A DNA stretch of 64,000 nt, from positions 1-64,000 of the forward strand of contig NZ_JAJNDA010000008.1 of the NCBI RefSeq assembly GCF_021026295.1, in the 5' to 3' direction. This DNA comes from Actinomycetospora soli. GTDB taxonomy: Bacteria; Actinomycetota; Actinomycetes; Mycobacteriales; Pseudonocardiaceae. This document shows, piece after piece, positions 24,148-32,530 of this stretch. Position numbers and translations under genes: made by a program. Position 1 is the first letter of the stretch; the number at the start of each line of letters is the position of its first letter. The notes under the pieces were generated by a model. It did no database searches. It had not been told where the DNA came from and saw only the letters and a list, made by a program, of their open reading frames with translations.

Positions 24148-25362
24148 TCAGGACGCCGCCGCGACCGCCGCCCGCTGTCCGGCCGCCTCGAGCACGATCT
24201 CGGCGACGTCGCCGTCGGGGTCGGTGGGCCACGGCGAGAGCGGGGAGGTGCGCGTGACGCCGTCGAGCACCCCCGCGAGGGCCTCCGGCGTCGTCGGCCA
24301 CGGGGCGAGGCCCGCGTCGGCGAGCACGGTCGCGTTCGCCCGCCCGTGCCCGGGGATGGGGCAGTAGGTGACGGCCGGCAGGTTCGCGACGAGGGCCTCG
24401 GTCACCGAGAGCCCGCCGGCGTTGTGCAGCAGCACGTCGCAGGCACCCATCAGCGCGGGGACGTCGTCGCGCCAGCCGAGCGCCGTGACCCGCGGCATGG
24501 CGTCGAGCTCGGTGCGCAGGGCCGTGTTGCGGCCGCAGAGCACCACCACGTGCGCGGCCGGGTTGGTGAGGGCCGCCGACACCAGCGAGGGCACGTCCCC
24601 GAGCCCCAGCGAGCCCGCACTGATGAGCACGGCGGTCTCGTCGTCGCCGAGCCCGAGCGAGCGGCGGGTCTCGACGCGGTCGGCGTCGGTGTGCGCGCGG
24701 GAGAACGCGGGCCCGACGAGCGGGCCCGCGGGACGGACCTCGACGCCGTACATCGCGTCCGCGGCCGCCGCGCACGCGCTGGTGACCGACAGGTGCGTGT
24801 CGACGCCGGGGTGCAGCCACATGCGGTGCGGCGCGGGGTCGGTCAGGTAGCTGATCACCGGCACGCGGATCCGGCCCGCGGCGCGCATGCGGCCCAGCGT
24901 CTGGCAGGACAGCGGGAACGTGGACACCACGACGTCGGCGTCCCGGGTCCACCGCCGCACGGTGCGCTCGGAGAACGTGAGGAAGGTCAGGATGATCCCG
25001 CGGACGTCCCAGCGGTGCTCGAGGGCGTAGAAGAGCCAGTCGAAGAACCGCGGCATCCGGTTGACGGTGAACCCGTAGCCGTCGCCGATGATGACCTGCC
25101 CGTAGCGCGGGAGCGCGTCCAGGTAGTCGTGCACGTCCACGACGGCCCCGCGCGCCCGCAGGCGCGCCGCGAGCTCGTAGGCCGCCCGGTCGTGCCCCGC
25201 CCCCACGCGCGCGGTGAGGACGACGACCCGGGGCGACCGGTCGGGCCGCTCCCGCCGGGTGTCCTCGGGCGGGCGCGTGCCGCGCCGCAGGACCCGCAGG
25301 TGCCGGGGACGCAGCGGGCGACGCCGGGCGCGGGTCGACCTCGGGACGCCGAGTGCGGTCAT
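24148..25362 (-). CDS. Glycosyltransferase, MGDG synthase/MurG-like (GT28 fold)
   Basis: A 404-residue GT-B glycosyltransferase. The N-terminal domain starts with RVVVLTARVGAGHDRAAYELA, the glycine-rich acceptor-side loop of diacylglycerol glucosyltransferases. The DxxVVSTFPLS region follows. The C-terminal donor domain carries LISAGSLGLG, VVVLCGRN and LLHNAGGLSVTEALVANLPAVTYCPIPGHG. No signal peptide or long membrane helix is seen. A paralogue is transcribed divergently 277 bp away. A glycolipid product is likely; donor and acceptor are unknown. Confidence 0.85.
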   Translation of the reverse strand: MTALGVPRSTRARRRPLRPRHLRVLRRGTRPPEDTRRERPDRSPRVVVLTARVGAGHDRAAYELAARLRARGAVVDVHDYLDALPRYGQVIIGDGYGFTVNRMPRFFDWLFYALEHRWDVRGIILTFLTFSERTVRRWTRDADVVVSTFPLSCQTLGRMRAAGRIRVPVISYLTDPAPHRMWLHPGVDTHLSVTSACAAAADAMYGVEVRPAGPLVGPAFSRAHTDADRVETRRSLGLGDDETAVLISAGSLGLGDVPSLVSAALTNPAAHVVVLCGRNTALRTELDAMPRVTALGWRDDVPALMGACDVLLHNAGGLSVTEALVANLPAVTYCPIPGHGRANATVLADAGLAPWPTTPEALAGVLDGVTRTSPLSPWPTDPDGDVAEIVLEAAGQRAAVAAAS

Positions 25363-25639
25363 CGGTCGGAGGGCTCCTCTCGGGCGTGACGACGGCCGAC
25401 GGGCCGGGTCGTTCCGACCAGCCGACGATCGTCCGGGTGCCGTGACCCTCCCGTGAACCTACTGTGACCCACGGTGGACCTCGACGCGGGACTCATGATC
25501 GGCGCGTCCGGAGGACGGGCGATGAGGGACGGGTGAAGCGTCGCGGAAGGACGCGCACCGGGTTGAACGGGAACCGCCTCCCGTGTGAACAGCACACCCG
25601 GACGGGTGTGCGTCCTGCGGGATCGGGAGACTGGACACC
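25363..25639. other. Divergent promoter region between paired glycosyltransferases
   Basis: 277 bp without a gene. It is somewhat less GC-rich than the flanking genes and carries repeated CCGTGAAC/CTGTGACC words around 25445-25475 that could be regulatory sites. No dyad operator or RNA fold was recognised. Confidence 0.45.
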
Positions 25640-26824
25640 GTGAACAGCCCGCCGACGGACCGCGCGACCCGGCTGCTGATCGTCTCCGGGGAGATCGGCG
25701 AGGGGCACGCGGCGGTGGCCCGCGCGGTGGCCACGATCGTCGCGCGGGACCGCCCGGACTGCGACATCCGGCTCGCCGAGGCGTTCGCCCGCATGGGCCA
25801 CGGCTCCGGGCCGGTGTTCCGCTGGCTGTTCGAGTTCGCCGTGCAGTGGACCCCGGCGCTGCAGGAGGCCTGGTACGCCGCGGTGACGCACTCGCGGCTC
25901 GTGCGGTGGTTCTACCGCGAGGTGATGGGCGCCTGGGTCGCCCGCGCGCTCGCCGCCGACCTCGAGGGGCCCCACGCGCGCCTGGCCGCGGACGGCGCCC
26001 CCGACGTCGTCGTCTCCACCCACCAGCTCGCGACGGCGGGTCTGGCCCGGCTGCGCCGGCAGGGGCGGCTCGAGGCCCGCGTCGTCGCCGCGATCTGCGA
26101 CTTCGCGCCCCACGCCTACTGGACCTACCCCGGCGTCGACGAGTACCTCGTGCTCGACGACCTCGCCGCCGCGCCCACCCGCGTCATGGACCCGGGCGCC
26201 GGGGTCACGGTGCGCTCGGCCCTCGTCGGGGCGCCCTTCACCCCCGTGTCCGACGACGGGGCCCGCGCGGCCCGGGAGCACCTCGGGCTCCCGGCGGACG
26301 CGCTCGTCGTCGTCGTGACGGCGGGTTCGCTCGGGCTGGGCGGGATCGCCGGTGCGGTGCGGGCGGCCCTCGCGGCCGACCCGCGGTGCCACGTCGTCGC
26401 CCTGTGCGGACGCGACGAGCGGGCGCGCCGGCGGCTGCGGGCGCTCGGCGACCGGGTCGGGTCGGAGCGCCTGCGGGTACCCGGCTGGGTGGACGACGTG
26501 CCGACCCTGCTCGCCGCCGCCGACGTCGTCGTCAACAACTCCGGGGGCGCGACCGCGCAGGAGGCGCTCGCCTGCGGTCGCACCCTCGTGCTCTACCAGC
26601 CGCTGCCGGGCCACGGGCGGGACTCCGCCCGCCTGCTCGGGCGGGCCGGGCTGGCCCGCACCTGCCGTCGGCCGCGGGAGCTGACGCGCCTGCTGCAGGA
26701 GTGGCTCGCCGACCCGGCCGCGCTCCGCGCGGCGCACGACCGGGCGGCCGCCTGGTCGCGCCGGCAGGCGGGGGTCGACCTCGCCGCCGTGCTCAAGCTG
26801 CCGACCGTGGAGAACCTGCCGTGA
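25640..26824 (+). CDS. Glycosyltransferase, MGDG synthase/MurG-like (GT28 fold)
   Basis: A 394-residue paralogue of the divergent glycosyltransferase gene. It has the same loop (LLIVSGEIGEGHAAVARAV), VVVSTHQLATAG, VVVTAGSLGLGG, VVALCGRDE and NNSGGATAQEALACGRTLVLYQPLPGHG. The last block binds the nucleotide-sugar donor. ATG start at 25640. Its stop overlaps the GTG of the following DMT transporter by 4 bp, which suggests that the product sugar-lipid or its precursor is moved by that membrane protein. Confidence 0.85.
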   Translation: MNSPPTDRATRLLIVSGEIGEGHAAVARAVATIVARDRPDCDIRLAEAFARMGHGSGPVFRWLFEFAVQWTPALQEAWYAAVTHSRLVRWFYREVMGAWVARALAADLEGPHARLAADGAPDVVVSTHQLATAGLARLRRQGRLEARVVAAICDFAPHAYWTYPGVDEYLVLDDLAAAPTRVMDPGAGVTVRSALVGAPFTPVSDDGARAAREHLGLPADALVVVVTAGSLGLGGIAGAVRAALAADPRCHVVALCGRDERARRRLRALGDRVGSERLRVPGWVDDVPTLLAAADVVVNNSGGATAQEALACGRTLVLYQPLPGHGRDSARLLGRAGLARTCRRPRELTRLLQEWLADPAALRAAHDRAAAWSRRQAGVDLAAVLKLPTVENLP

Positions 26825-27714
26825 CCGCCGCGATCGCCCTGCTCGCCGCCCTCGTCGGCGCCGCGGGCATCTCCACCGGGACCGTGCTCCAGCAGCGCGC
26901 CGGGCAGGAGATCGACGAGCCGGGCTCGACCCGGGAGCTCCTCGCCCGCGTGCTGCGGCGCCGCCGCTGGTGGGCCGGTCAGGCCGTGATCGCCGTGGGG
27001 TTCGGCTCCTACGCCTACGCCCTGCACGTCGGGCCCGTGGCACTGGTGCAGCCGGTCCTGGTCACCGGGCTGGTCTTCGGCACGATCGCCTCCGCGGCCC
27101 TCGCCGGCCGGCGCCTGGACCGCCGCCTGCTCCGCGCGTCGGTGGTCTGCGTGCTCGGTCTCGCCGCGTTCCTGGCGATCGCCCACCCGCAGGCACCCGC
27201 CGTCATGCCGACCCCCGCCGTCACCCCGCTCGTCGTGGTCGGCGTGGTCGCGGGCCTCGTCGGCGTCCTCGGGCTCCGGGGCGTCGGCTGGTCCGAGCCG
27301 GTGCGGGCGGCCCTGCTGGCGCTCGCGACCGGCGGCTTCTACGGGCTGACGGCCACGCTGTTCGCCACCGCGCTCGCCGCGTCGAACCTCGTCGACGCGG
27401 TCGTGTCCTGGCCCTTCGCGGCCGCCCTGGTCACCTCGCTGTGCGGCTGGACCTTCTCTCAGCGGGCCCTGCACCTCGGCCGGCTCAACGCACCGGTCAA
27501 CGCCGTGATCGGGACGACCGACCCCGCCGTGGCGGTCACCCTCGGCGTCCTCGTGCTCGGCGAGTGGGTCCGCACCACGCCGCTCGCGCTGGTCGGCCAG
27601 GTGGTCGCGGCCGCCGTGGTCGTCGCGGGCACGGTGGTGATCACCCGGCAGAGCGCGGCCCTGCTCGACACCGCCCGCACGGACACCGGCGACCGCGCGC
27701 CGGCCTGGGGCTGA
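26821..27714 (+). CDS. DMT (EamA/NIPA-like) membrane transporter
   Basis: A 297-residue integral membrane protein with about 9-10 hydrophobic helices. It has the drug/metabolite superfamily pattern: GISTGTVLQQRAGQ in helix 1, YALHVGPVALVQPVLVTGLVFG, and a C-terminal APVNAVIGTTDPAVAVTLGVLVLGEW. GTG start overlaps the preceding stop (GTGA). Probably co-translated with the glycosyltransferase. The substrate is not evident. Confidence 0.85.
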   Translation: MTAAIALLAALVGAAGISTGTVLQQRAGQEIDEPGSTRELLARVLRRRRWWAGQAVIAVGFGSYAYALHVGPVALVQPVLVTGLVFGTIASAALAGRRLDRRLLRASVVCVLGLAAFLAIAHPQAPAVMPTPAVTPLVVVGVVAGLVGVLGLRGVGWSEPVRAALLALATGGFYGLTATLFATALAASNLVDAVVSWPFAAALVTSLCGWTFSQRALHLGRLNAPVNAVIGTTDPAVAVTLGVLVLGEWVRTTPLALVGQVVAAAVVVAGTVVITRQSAALLDTARTDTGDRAPAWG

Positions 27715-27716
27715 CC

Positions 27717-27809
27717 ATGTCCTGGGACACGATCAACGCCGTCCTGCCCATCGCGCTCATCGTGCTGGGCTGCACGGTGCTCGCGGTGCTGTTCGCGCGG
27801 GACCGCTGA
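27717..27809 (+). CDS. 30-residue single-pass membrane peptide
   Basis: ATG at 27717 follows the transporter stop after 2 nt. The product is MSWDTINAVLPIALIV followed by LGCTVLAVLFARDR. One hydrophobic helix covers residues 7-26, with a basic C-terminal end that predicts an inside-facing tail. Position and coupling suggest a small subunit or regulator of the DMT transporter. It is short enough to be missed by gene callers. No homologue is recognised. Confidence 0.55.
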   Translation: MSWDTINAVLPIALIVLGCTVLAVLFARDR

Positions 27810-27820
27810 GGCGCCCCACC

Positions 27821-27877
27821 TTCTGGCAGCACAGCGTCGTTGCTGTCATCCAGTGGCGGGAACGCCACATCGTCAGG
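27821..27877 (-). repeat. R2-family repeat, divergent copy
   Basis: The reverse strand reads GATGTGGCGTTCCCGCCACT, then GGATGACAGCAACGACGC. It aligns with R2 copies at 34939-34993, 35132-35176 and 20216-20265. It fills the space between convergent genes and overlaps the stop codon of the LCP gene. Confidence 0.55.
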
Positions 27878-29093
27878 GACCCGGAGTGACCAGATCCCGC
27901 GGGATGTCCTCGCCGGAGCGCAGGGCCTCCCACAACCGCGGCGCGTCGGTGCGGTCCCACACCACCGCGCCCGACACCGAACCCGAGGGCCGGATCGGCA
28001 CCGTCGTCGTCACCCCGCCCGAGCTGACGGCGTGCATCGCCCAGCCGAGGCTCGCGAGGTGCCAGACGTGGGTCGACTCGTCGACGGTCAACGTGCGCAC
28101 GGCCGCCGTCGCGAAGGGGACCGACGCGAACGGGTTCGCGAGGGTCACCGGGCTCGCGGCCTTCGACATGAGCGCCGACAGGAACGCCCGCTGGTTCTGC
28201 ACGCGCTGCAGGTCGGCGTTCGGGAAGGCGCGGGTGCGGACGTAGCCGAGCGCGTTCGGGCCGTTCAGCTCCTGGCAGCCCGCGGGCAGGTCGATCCCGG
28301 CCTTCGGGTCGTCGATCGCCTCGTCGAGGCACATCTCGACCCCGCCGACCGCGTCCACCATCGACGCGAAACCCTCGAAGCCGATCTCGGCGTAGTGGTC
28401 GATCCGCAGGCCGGTCGACTGCTCGACGGTGCGCGCCAGCAGCTGCGGCCCGCCCGACGAGTACGCCGAGTTGAGCCGCGCCGTGGTGCCGTCGACCTCG
28501 ACGAGCGAGTCGCGGGGCAGGCTGACGATCGAGGTCTGCCCCCCGAACGACCCGACGTGCACGATCATCATCGTGTCGGTCCGGTTGCCGTCCGCCTCGC
28601 CGGTGGACAGCTGCCGCTCCTGGGCGCTCGACAACCCCGCCCGGCTGTCCGAGCCGACGAGCAGCCAGTTCGTCCCGGAGCCCGACGCCGGGCGCCCCGC
28701 GTACGACGAGAGCGCCTCGGTCCGCGTCATCTGCGTGTCCAGGTAGATCCCGAACCCGACGACGAGCAGCAGGAGCACACCCAGCAGCGCCCCGATCCGA
28801 CGTCCCCACCGCCGCCTGCGGACGGGGCGCGGGGGGCGAGCCGGCGCCGTCCCGACGGCGGGTGGGGTCCCGACGCGGGTCGGCTGCGGCTGCGGCCGCG
28901 CGGGCTGCGGGGGCAGCGGACGCGGGGGTGGTGGCGGCGGGCCCTGGGGCGGCCGCGCGCCACGCGGCGGCGGCGGACCGGGCGGACCGGGCGGAGGACC
29001 GGGAGGCGGCCCGGGCGGCGGTCCCTGTGGGGGCATCGCGAACCCGCCCGGCCGGGGTGGTCGGGGGCCGGGCGGACCCGGGGCTGGAGCCAT
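27873..29093 (-). CDS. LytR-CpsA-Psr (LCP) family glycopolymer ligase
   Basis: A 406-residue membrane protein that would attach arabinogalactan or another glycopolymer to peptidoglycan. A cytoplasmic tail of about 85 residues is almost only Pro and Gly. Then come a basic stop and one transmembrane helix (IGALLGVLLLLVVGFGIYL). The LCP domain shows LLVGSDSR, NRTDTMMIVHV, SIVSLPRDS and the GYVRTR/VQNQRAFLSAL motifs that hold the polyprenyl-phosphate. ATG 29093 is chosen for its GGGAG site; the frame extends to GTG 29243. In this genus LCP proteins are normally multiple. Confidence 0.9.
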   Translation of the reverse strand: MAPAPGPPGPRPPRPGGFAMPPQGPPPGPPPGPPPGPPGPPPPRGARPPQGPPPPPPRPLPPQPARPQPQPTRVGTPPAVGTAPARPPRPVRRRRWGRRIGALLGVLLLLVVGFGIYLDTQMTRTEALSSYAGRPASGSGTNWLLVGSDSRAGLSSAQERQLSTGEADGNRTDTMMIVHVGSFGGQTSIVSLPRDSLVEVDGTTARLNSAYSSGGPQLLARTVEQSTGLRIDHYAEIGFEGFASMVDAVGGVEMCLDEAIDDPKAGIDLPAGCQELNGPNALGYVRTRAFPNADLQRVQNQRAFLSALMSKAASPVTLANPFASVPFATAAVRTLTVDESTHVWHLASLGWAMHAVSSGGVTTTVPIRPSGSVSGAVVWDRTDAPRLWEALRSGEDIPRDLVTPGP

Positions 29094-29308
29094 CGGCGTC
29101 TCCCTCGCTGCTTCGGCTCCCCCGCCTCCGGACACCGGCGCAGGAGGGACGCCGGGAGATACCGGACGCCGCGTTGGTCCCGGGACCATAACCACCGTCG
29201 CGGTGACGGTTCCATCCGGGGAACGACGTTCGGGCTGCACCACCCGTTGCCTCGGGTCACCCGACCGGCGGATCCTGCCGGTGGGCGTGGCGCCCTGCTG
29301 ACACTCGA

Positions 29309-29333
29309 CGTCAGCGGTGGCACACGGCTGACA
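29309..29333 (-). repeat. 25-bp dyad repeat R3, copy 2
   Basis: Exact inverse copy of 2511-2535. It lies 16 bp past the stop codon of the TetR gene that begins at 30006. A second small dyad, CTGAC...GTCAG, partly overlaps it at 29299-29315. Confidence 0.75.
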
Positions 29334-29349
29334 CGGGGGGTGCCGCGGC

Positions 29350-30006
29350 CTACCGGTCGAGGACCGCCGTGCCGAGCTCGGTCACCGTGTCCCCGAGCGC
29401 CAGGATCGCGTCGGCCATCTCCCGTGCCGTCACGTCGGCCGACTCGACGGCCTCGAGGACCAGTTCGTTGATCCCGCCGACGAGGGCCTGCGCGACCCCG
29501 GCGGACAGCTCCCGCCCGCCCGCCGCGGCCAGCGCCACGAGCCCGTCGGCGAACCGCCGCATCACCTCGCGGCGCACGGCGAGCCCCGCAGGCCCCGCCG
29601 AGCCGACCTCGGTGAGCATCGCGCGGGTGAGCAGCGGGTGCTCGGCCATCGCGGCCAGGTACGCGCCGGTGACGCCGGCGATCTCCTCGCGGACCGGCAG
29701 GCCGGTGCCGACCGTCGACGCCGCCGCCTCCGCGATCCGGTGCAGCGGGGCCTCGGCGACCACCCGGTAGGTGGCGAGCAGGCACTCCTCGCGGTCGGCG
29801 AAGTGCTGGTAGAAGGTCCGCTTCGACACGCGGGCGCGGGCGACGACGTCGGTGACGGTCACGCTCGCGTAGCCCTGCTCGGCGAGGAGCTCACCCATCG
29901 CGGCGATCAGCCGGTCACGGTGGTCCGAGCCCGGAGCGGTCCCGGTGCGGATGGCGACCACGACCGGGTGCTCGCCGGAATCCGCGGTGTGCGCGCTCAC
30001 AGTCAC
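29350..30006 (-). CDS. TetR-family transcriptional regulator of the BVMO cluster
   Basis: A 218-residue repressor with helix-turn-helix at about residues 48-75 (ASVTVTDVVARARVSKRTFYQHFADREECL). The C-terminal domain is helical. The GTG at 30006 is used; an in-frame GTG at 30000 is nearly equivalent. It is divergent from the monooxygenase gene, and two GGTAC-N6-GTACC dyads lie in the 72-bp gap. It should control the BVMO-SDR-P450 genes and itself. Confidence 0.9.
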   Translation of the reverse strand: MTVSAHTADSGEHPVVVAIRTGTAPGSDHRDRLIAAMGELLAEQGYASVTVTDVVARARVSKRTFYQHFADREECLLATYRVVAEAPLHRIAEAAASTVGTGLPVREEIAGVTGAYLAAMAEHPLLTRAMLTEVGSAGPAGLAVRREVMRRFADGLVALAAAGGRELSAGVAQALVGGINELVLEAVESADVTAREMADAILALGDTVTELGTAVLDR

Positions 30007-30012
30007 TGGCCT

Positions 30013-30064
30013 ATGGTACCAGCTCGTACCATCCTCCCCAGCAGGTTCGGTACGCAGCTGTACC
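30013..30064. promoter_or_regulatory. Paired TetR operators
   Basis: Two dyads with the same half sites. ATGGTAC and GTACCAT at 30013-30032 form a perfect 7-bp repeat. GGTAC and GTACC at 30049-30064 form the second. Both have 6-nt spacers and lie between divergent starts. Their centres are about 34 bp apart, three helical turns. Binding is inferred. Confidence 0.75.
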
Positions 30065-30078
30065 ACCGGGAGGGGATC

Positions 30079-31596
30079 GTGACCACCGAAGCCGCACCAC
30101 CCGCCGTCGGGAAGGACCCCGACGTGCCGCACCTGTCCGTCGCCATCGTGGGCAACGGCTTCTCCGGGCTCGGCACGGCCATCCGGCTGCGCCAGGCCGG
30201 CGTCGAGGACTTCCTCGTGTTCGAGCGGCACGGCGACGTCGGCGGGACCTGGCGGGACAACTCCTACCCGGGCTGCGCCTGCGACGTGCCGAGCCATCTC
30301 TACTCGTTCTCGTTCGCGCCGAACCCGGAGTGGAGCCACGCGTTCTCGCCCCAGCCGGAGATCCACGCCTACCTGCAGCGGATCAGCGCGGAATACGGGA
30401 TCGACCGGTTCACGCGCAACCACCACGAGGTGACCGAGGCGCGGTGGTCCGAGCGGACGCAGCGGTGGACCGTCACGACCACGCAGGGCACGTGGACCGC
30501 GGACGCGGTCGTGCTCGGCAGCGGCGCGCTGTCGGACCCCTCGTTCCCGGACGTGCCGGGCCTCGACGACTTCGGCGGGGAGATGTTCCACTCCGCCACC
30601 TGGCGGCACGACCTGGACCTGCGGGGCCGGCGCGTCGCGGTCATCGGCACCGGCGCCTCGGCCATCCAGTTCGTGCCCGAGATCGCGCCCGTGGTCGGAC
30701 ACCTGACCGTCTTCCAGCGCACGCCCCCGTGGATCATGCCCCGGCGCGACCGGCGGATCACCGGCCTCGAGAAGTGGCTCTTCCGCCGCCTCCCGGCCCT
30801 GCAGAAGCTCAACCGCGAGGCCATCTACTGGGCCCGCGAGACGTTCGTGCTCGGCTTCAAGGACCCGCGGCGGATGGCGAAGGCGGCGAAGCTCGCCGAA
30901 CGCCACATGCGCACGCAGGTCACCGACCCGACGCTCCGCGAGAAGATCACGCCGAGCTACTCGATGGGCTGCAAGCGCATCCTGCTGTCCGACACCTACC
31001 TGCCGGCGCTCGACCGTCCGGACGTCGACGTGGTCACCGAGAAGATCACCCGCGTGACGGAGCACGCCGTCGTCACCGCCGACGGCACCGAGCACGAGGT
31101 CGACACGATCATCGCCGGCACCGGCTTCGCGATCAGCGACCTGCCGATCAGCCACCGCGTGTTCGGCCGCGACGGGCGCAGCCTCGCCGAGCACTGGGGC
31201 GACACGATGTTCGCCCACAACGGGACGATGATCGCCGGGTTCCCGAACCTGTTCACGCTGCTCGGGCCGAACACCGGCCTCGGCCACAACTCGGTCGTCT
31301 TCATGATCGAGTCGCAGATCAACCTCGTGATGGACGTGCTGCGGCGCCTGCGGACCCGGTCGGTCGGGGCCGTGGAGCCGCGGCAGGACGTCCAGGACCG
31401 CTTCGTCGCGGAGATGCAGCGGCTCACCGAGGGCACGGTGTGGACCGACGGCGGCTGCCGGTCCTGGTACCTGGACGGGCAGGGCCGCAACTCGGCGCTG
31501 TGGCCGACGTTCACCATGCCCTTCCACCGGCGCCTCAAGCACATGAGGACCGACGAGTACGTGCTGACCCCCCGACGGATCCTGGAGCACTCGTGA
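30079..31596 (+). CDS. Baeyer-Villiger-type flavin monooxygenase
   Basis: A 505-residue FAD/NADPH monooxygenase that inserts oxygen next to ketones. The FAD fold is IVGNGFSGLGTAIRLRQ. The BVMO segment GTWRDNSYPGCACDVPSHLY follows, then the type I fingerprint as FGGEMFHSATW (FxGxxxHxxxW) near residue 170. The NADPH fold is VAVIGTGASAIQFVPEI. The length is usual for the CHMO/HAPMO-like group. GTG start at 30079. The stop overlaps the GTG of the following SDR. The trio with a P450 suggests a pathway that oxidises a terpenoid, steroid or alicyclic ketone. Confidence 0.93.
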   Translation: MTTEAAPPAVGKDPDVPHLSVAIVGNGFSGLGTAIRLRQAGVEDFLVFERHGDVGGTWRDNSYPGCACDVPSHLYSFSFAPNPEWSHAFSPQPEIHAYLQRISAEYGIDRFTRNHHEVTEARWSERTQRWTVTTTQGTWTADAVVLGSGALSDPSFPDVPGLDDFGGEMFHSATWRHDLDLRGRRVAVIGTGASAIQFVPEIAPVVGHLTVFQRTPPWIMPRRDRRITGLEKWLFRRLPALQKLNREAIYWARETFVLGFKDPRRMAKAAKLAERHMRTQVTDPTLREKITPSYSMGCKRILLSDTYLPALDRPDVDVVTEKITRVTEHAVVTADGTEHEVDTIIAGTGFAISDLPISHRVFGRDGRSLAEHWGDTMFAHNGTMIAGFPNLFTLLGPNTGLGHNSVVFMIESQINLVMDVLRRLRTRSVGAVEPRQDVQDRFVAEMQRLTEGTVWTDGGCRSWYLDGQGRNSALWPTFTMPFHRRLKHMRTDEYVLTPRRILEHS

Positions 31597-32477
31597 CCTA
31601 CGACATCAACGGCAAGGTCCTGTTCATCACCGGTGCCGCCCGCGGGATCGGCGAGGCCACCGCCCGGGCCGCCGCGGCGCGGGGCGCGCGGATCGCGCTC
31701 GTCGGCCTCGAGCCCGAGCGCCTGGAGCGGATCGCCGGCGAGCTGGGCCCGCAGCACACCTGGGCGACCTGCGACGTCACCGACCAGGCCTCGCTCGACG
31801 CCGCGGTGAAGCACACCGTGGCCGAGCTCGGCGGGATCGACGTCGTCATCGCCAACGCCGGGATCGCGAACCAGGGCACGGTCGCGGAGTCCCCCGCCGA
31901 CGTCGTCGCCCGGGTCATGGAGGTCAACCTCATCGGGGTGTCGCGGACGGTGTCCGCGACCGTCGCCGAGGTCGAGAAGCGCCGCGGCTACTACCTGCTC
32001 GTCTCCTCGCTGGCCGCGTTCACCGCCCTGCCCGGCATGGCCGCCTACTGCGGCGCCAAGGCCGGCGTGGAGAACTACGGCAACGCGCTGCGCTTCGAGC
32101 TCGCGTACCGCGGCATCGGTGTCGGCACCGCGCACATGGGCTGGATCGACACCGACCTCGTGCGCGACGTGAAGGCCGACTCGTCGACCTTCGAGGACAC
32201 CCTGCGCAAGCTCCCCGGGCCGCTGGGCGCGCTCGCGCCGGTCGAGGACTGCGTGGAGGGCTTCCTCGCGGGCATCGCCAAGCGCAAGCGGCGGGTGTTC
32301 GTGCCGAAGTCGGTCGGGATCGTCGCCGCGCTGCGCCCGATCACCTTCTCCTGGCTCGGCGACCTCCCGATCATGGCGCAGGCGAGGACGATGGTGCCCC
32401 AGCTCGAGGCCCAGTTCCGCAGGACGGGGCGGGCGTTCGGGCGTACGTCGGTGGGCATGGGTGAGCCGAAGGGCTGA
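31593..32477 (+). CDS. Short-chain dehydrogenase/reductase
   Basis: A 294-residue SDR with LFITGAARGIGEATA, the NNAG-equivalent IANAGIA, SSLAAF and the catalytic YCGAK. The C-terminal extension with a hydrophobic region near residues 235-260 may associate with membranes. GTG start overlaps the monooxygenase stop (GTGA). It probably oxidises an alcohol to the ketone used by the monooxygenase, or reduces its product. That order is inferred. Confidence 0.9.
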   Translation: MTYDINGKVLFITGAARGIGEATARAAAARGARIALVGLEPERLERIAGELGPQHTWATCDVTDQASLDAAVKHTVAELGGIDVVIANAGIANQGTVAESPADVVARVMEVNLIGVSRTVSATVAEVEKRRGYYLLVSSLAAFTALPGMAAYCGAKAGVENYGNALRFELAYRGIGVGTAHMGWIDTDLVRDVKADSSTFEDTLRKLPGPLGALAPVEDCVEGFLAGIAKRKRRVFVPKSVGIVAALRPITFSWLGDLPIMAQARTMVPQLEAQFRRTGRAFGRTSVGMGEPKG

Positions 32478-32530
32478 ACCCCCTCGTTTCATTGAACGAA
32501 CCCTCACCGAAATCACGGTGAACGCACGCC

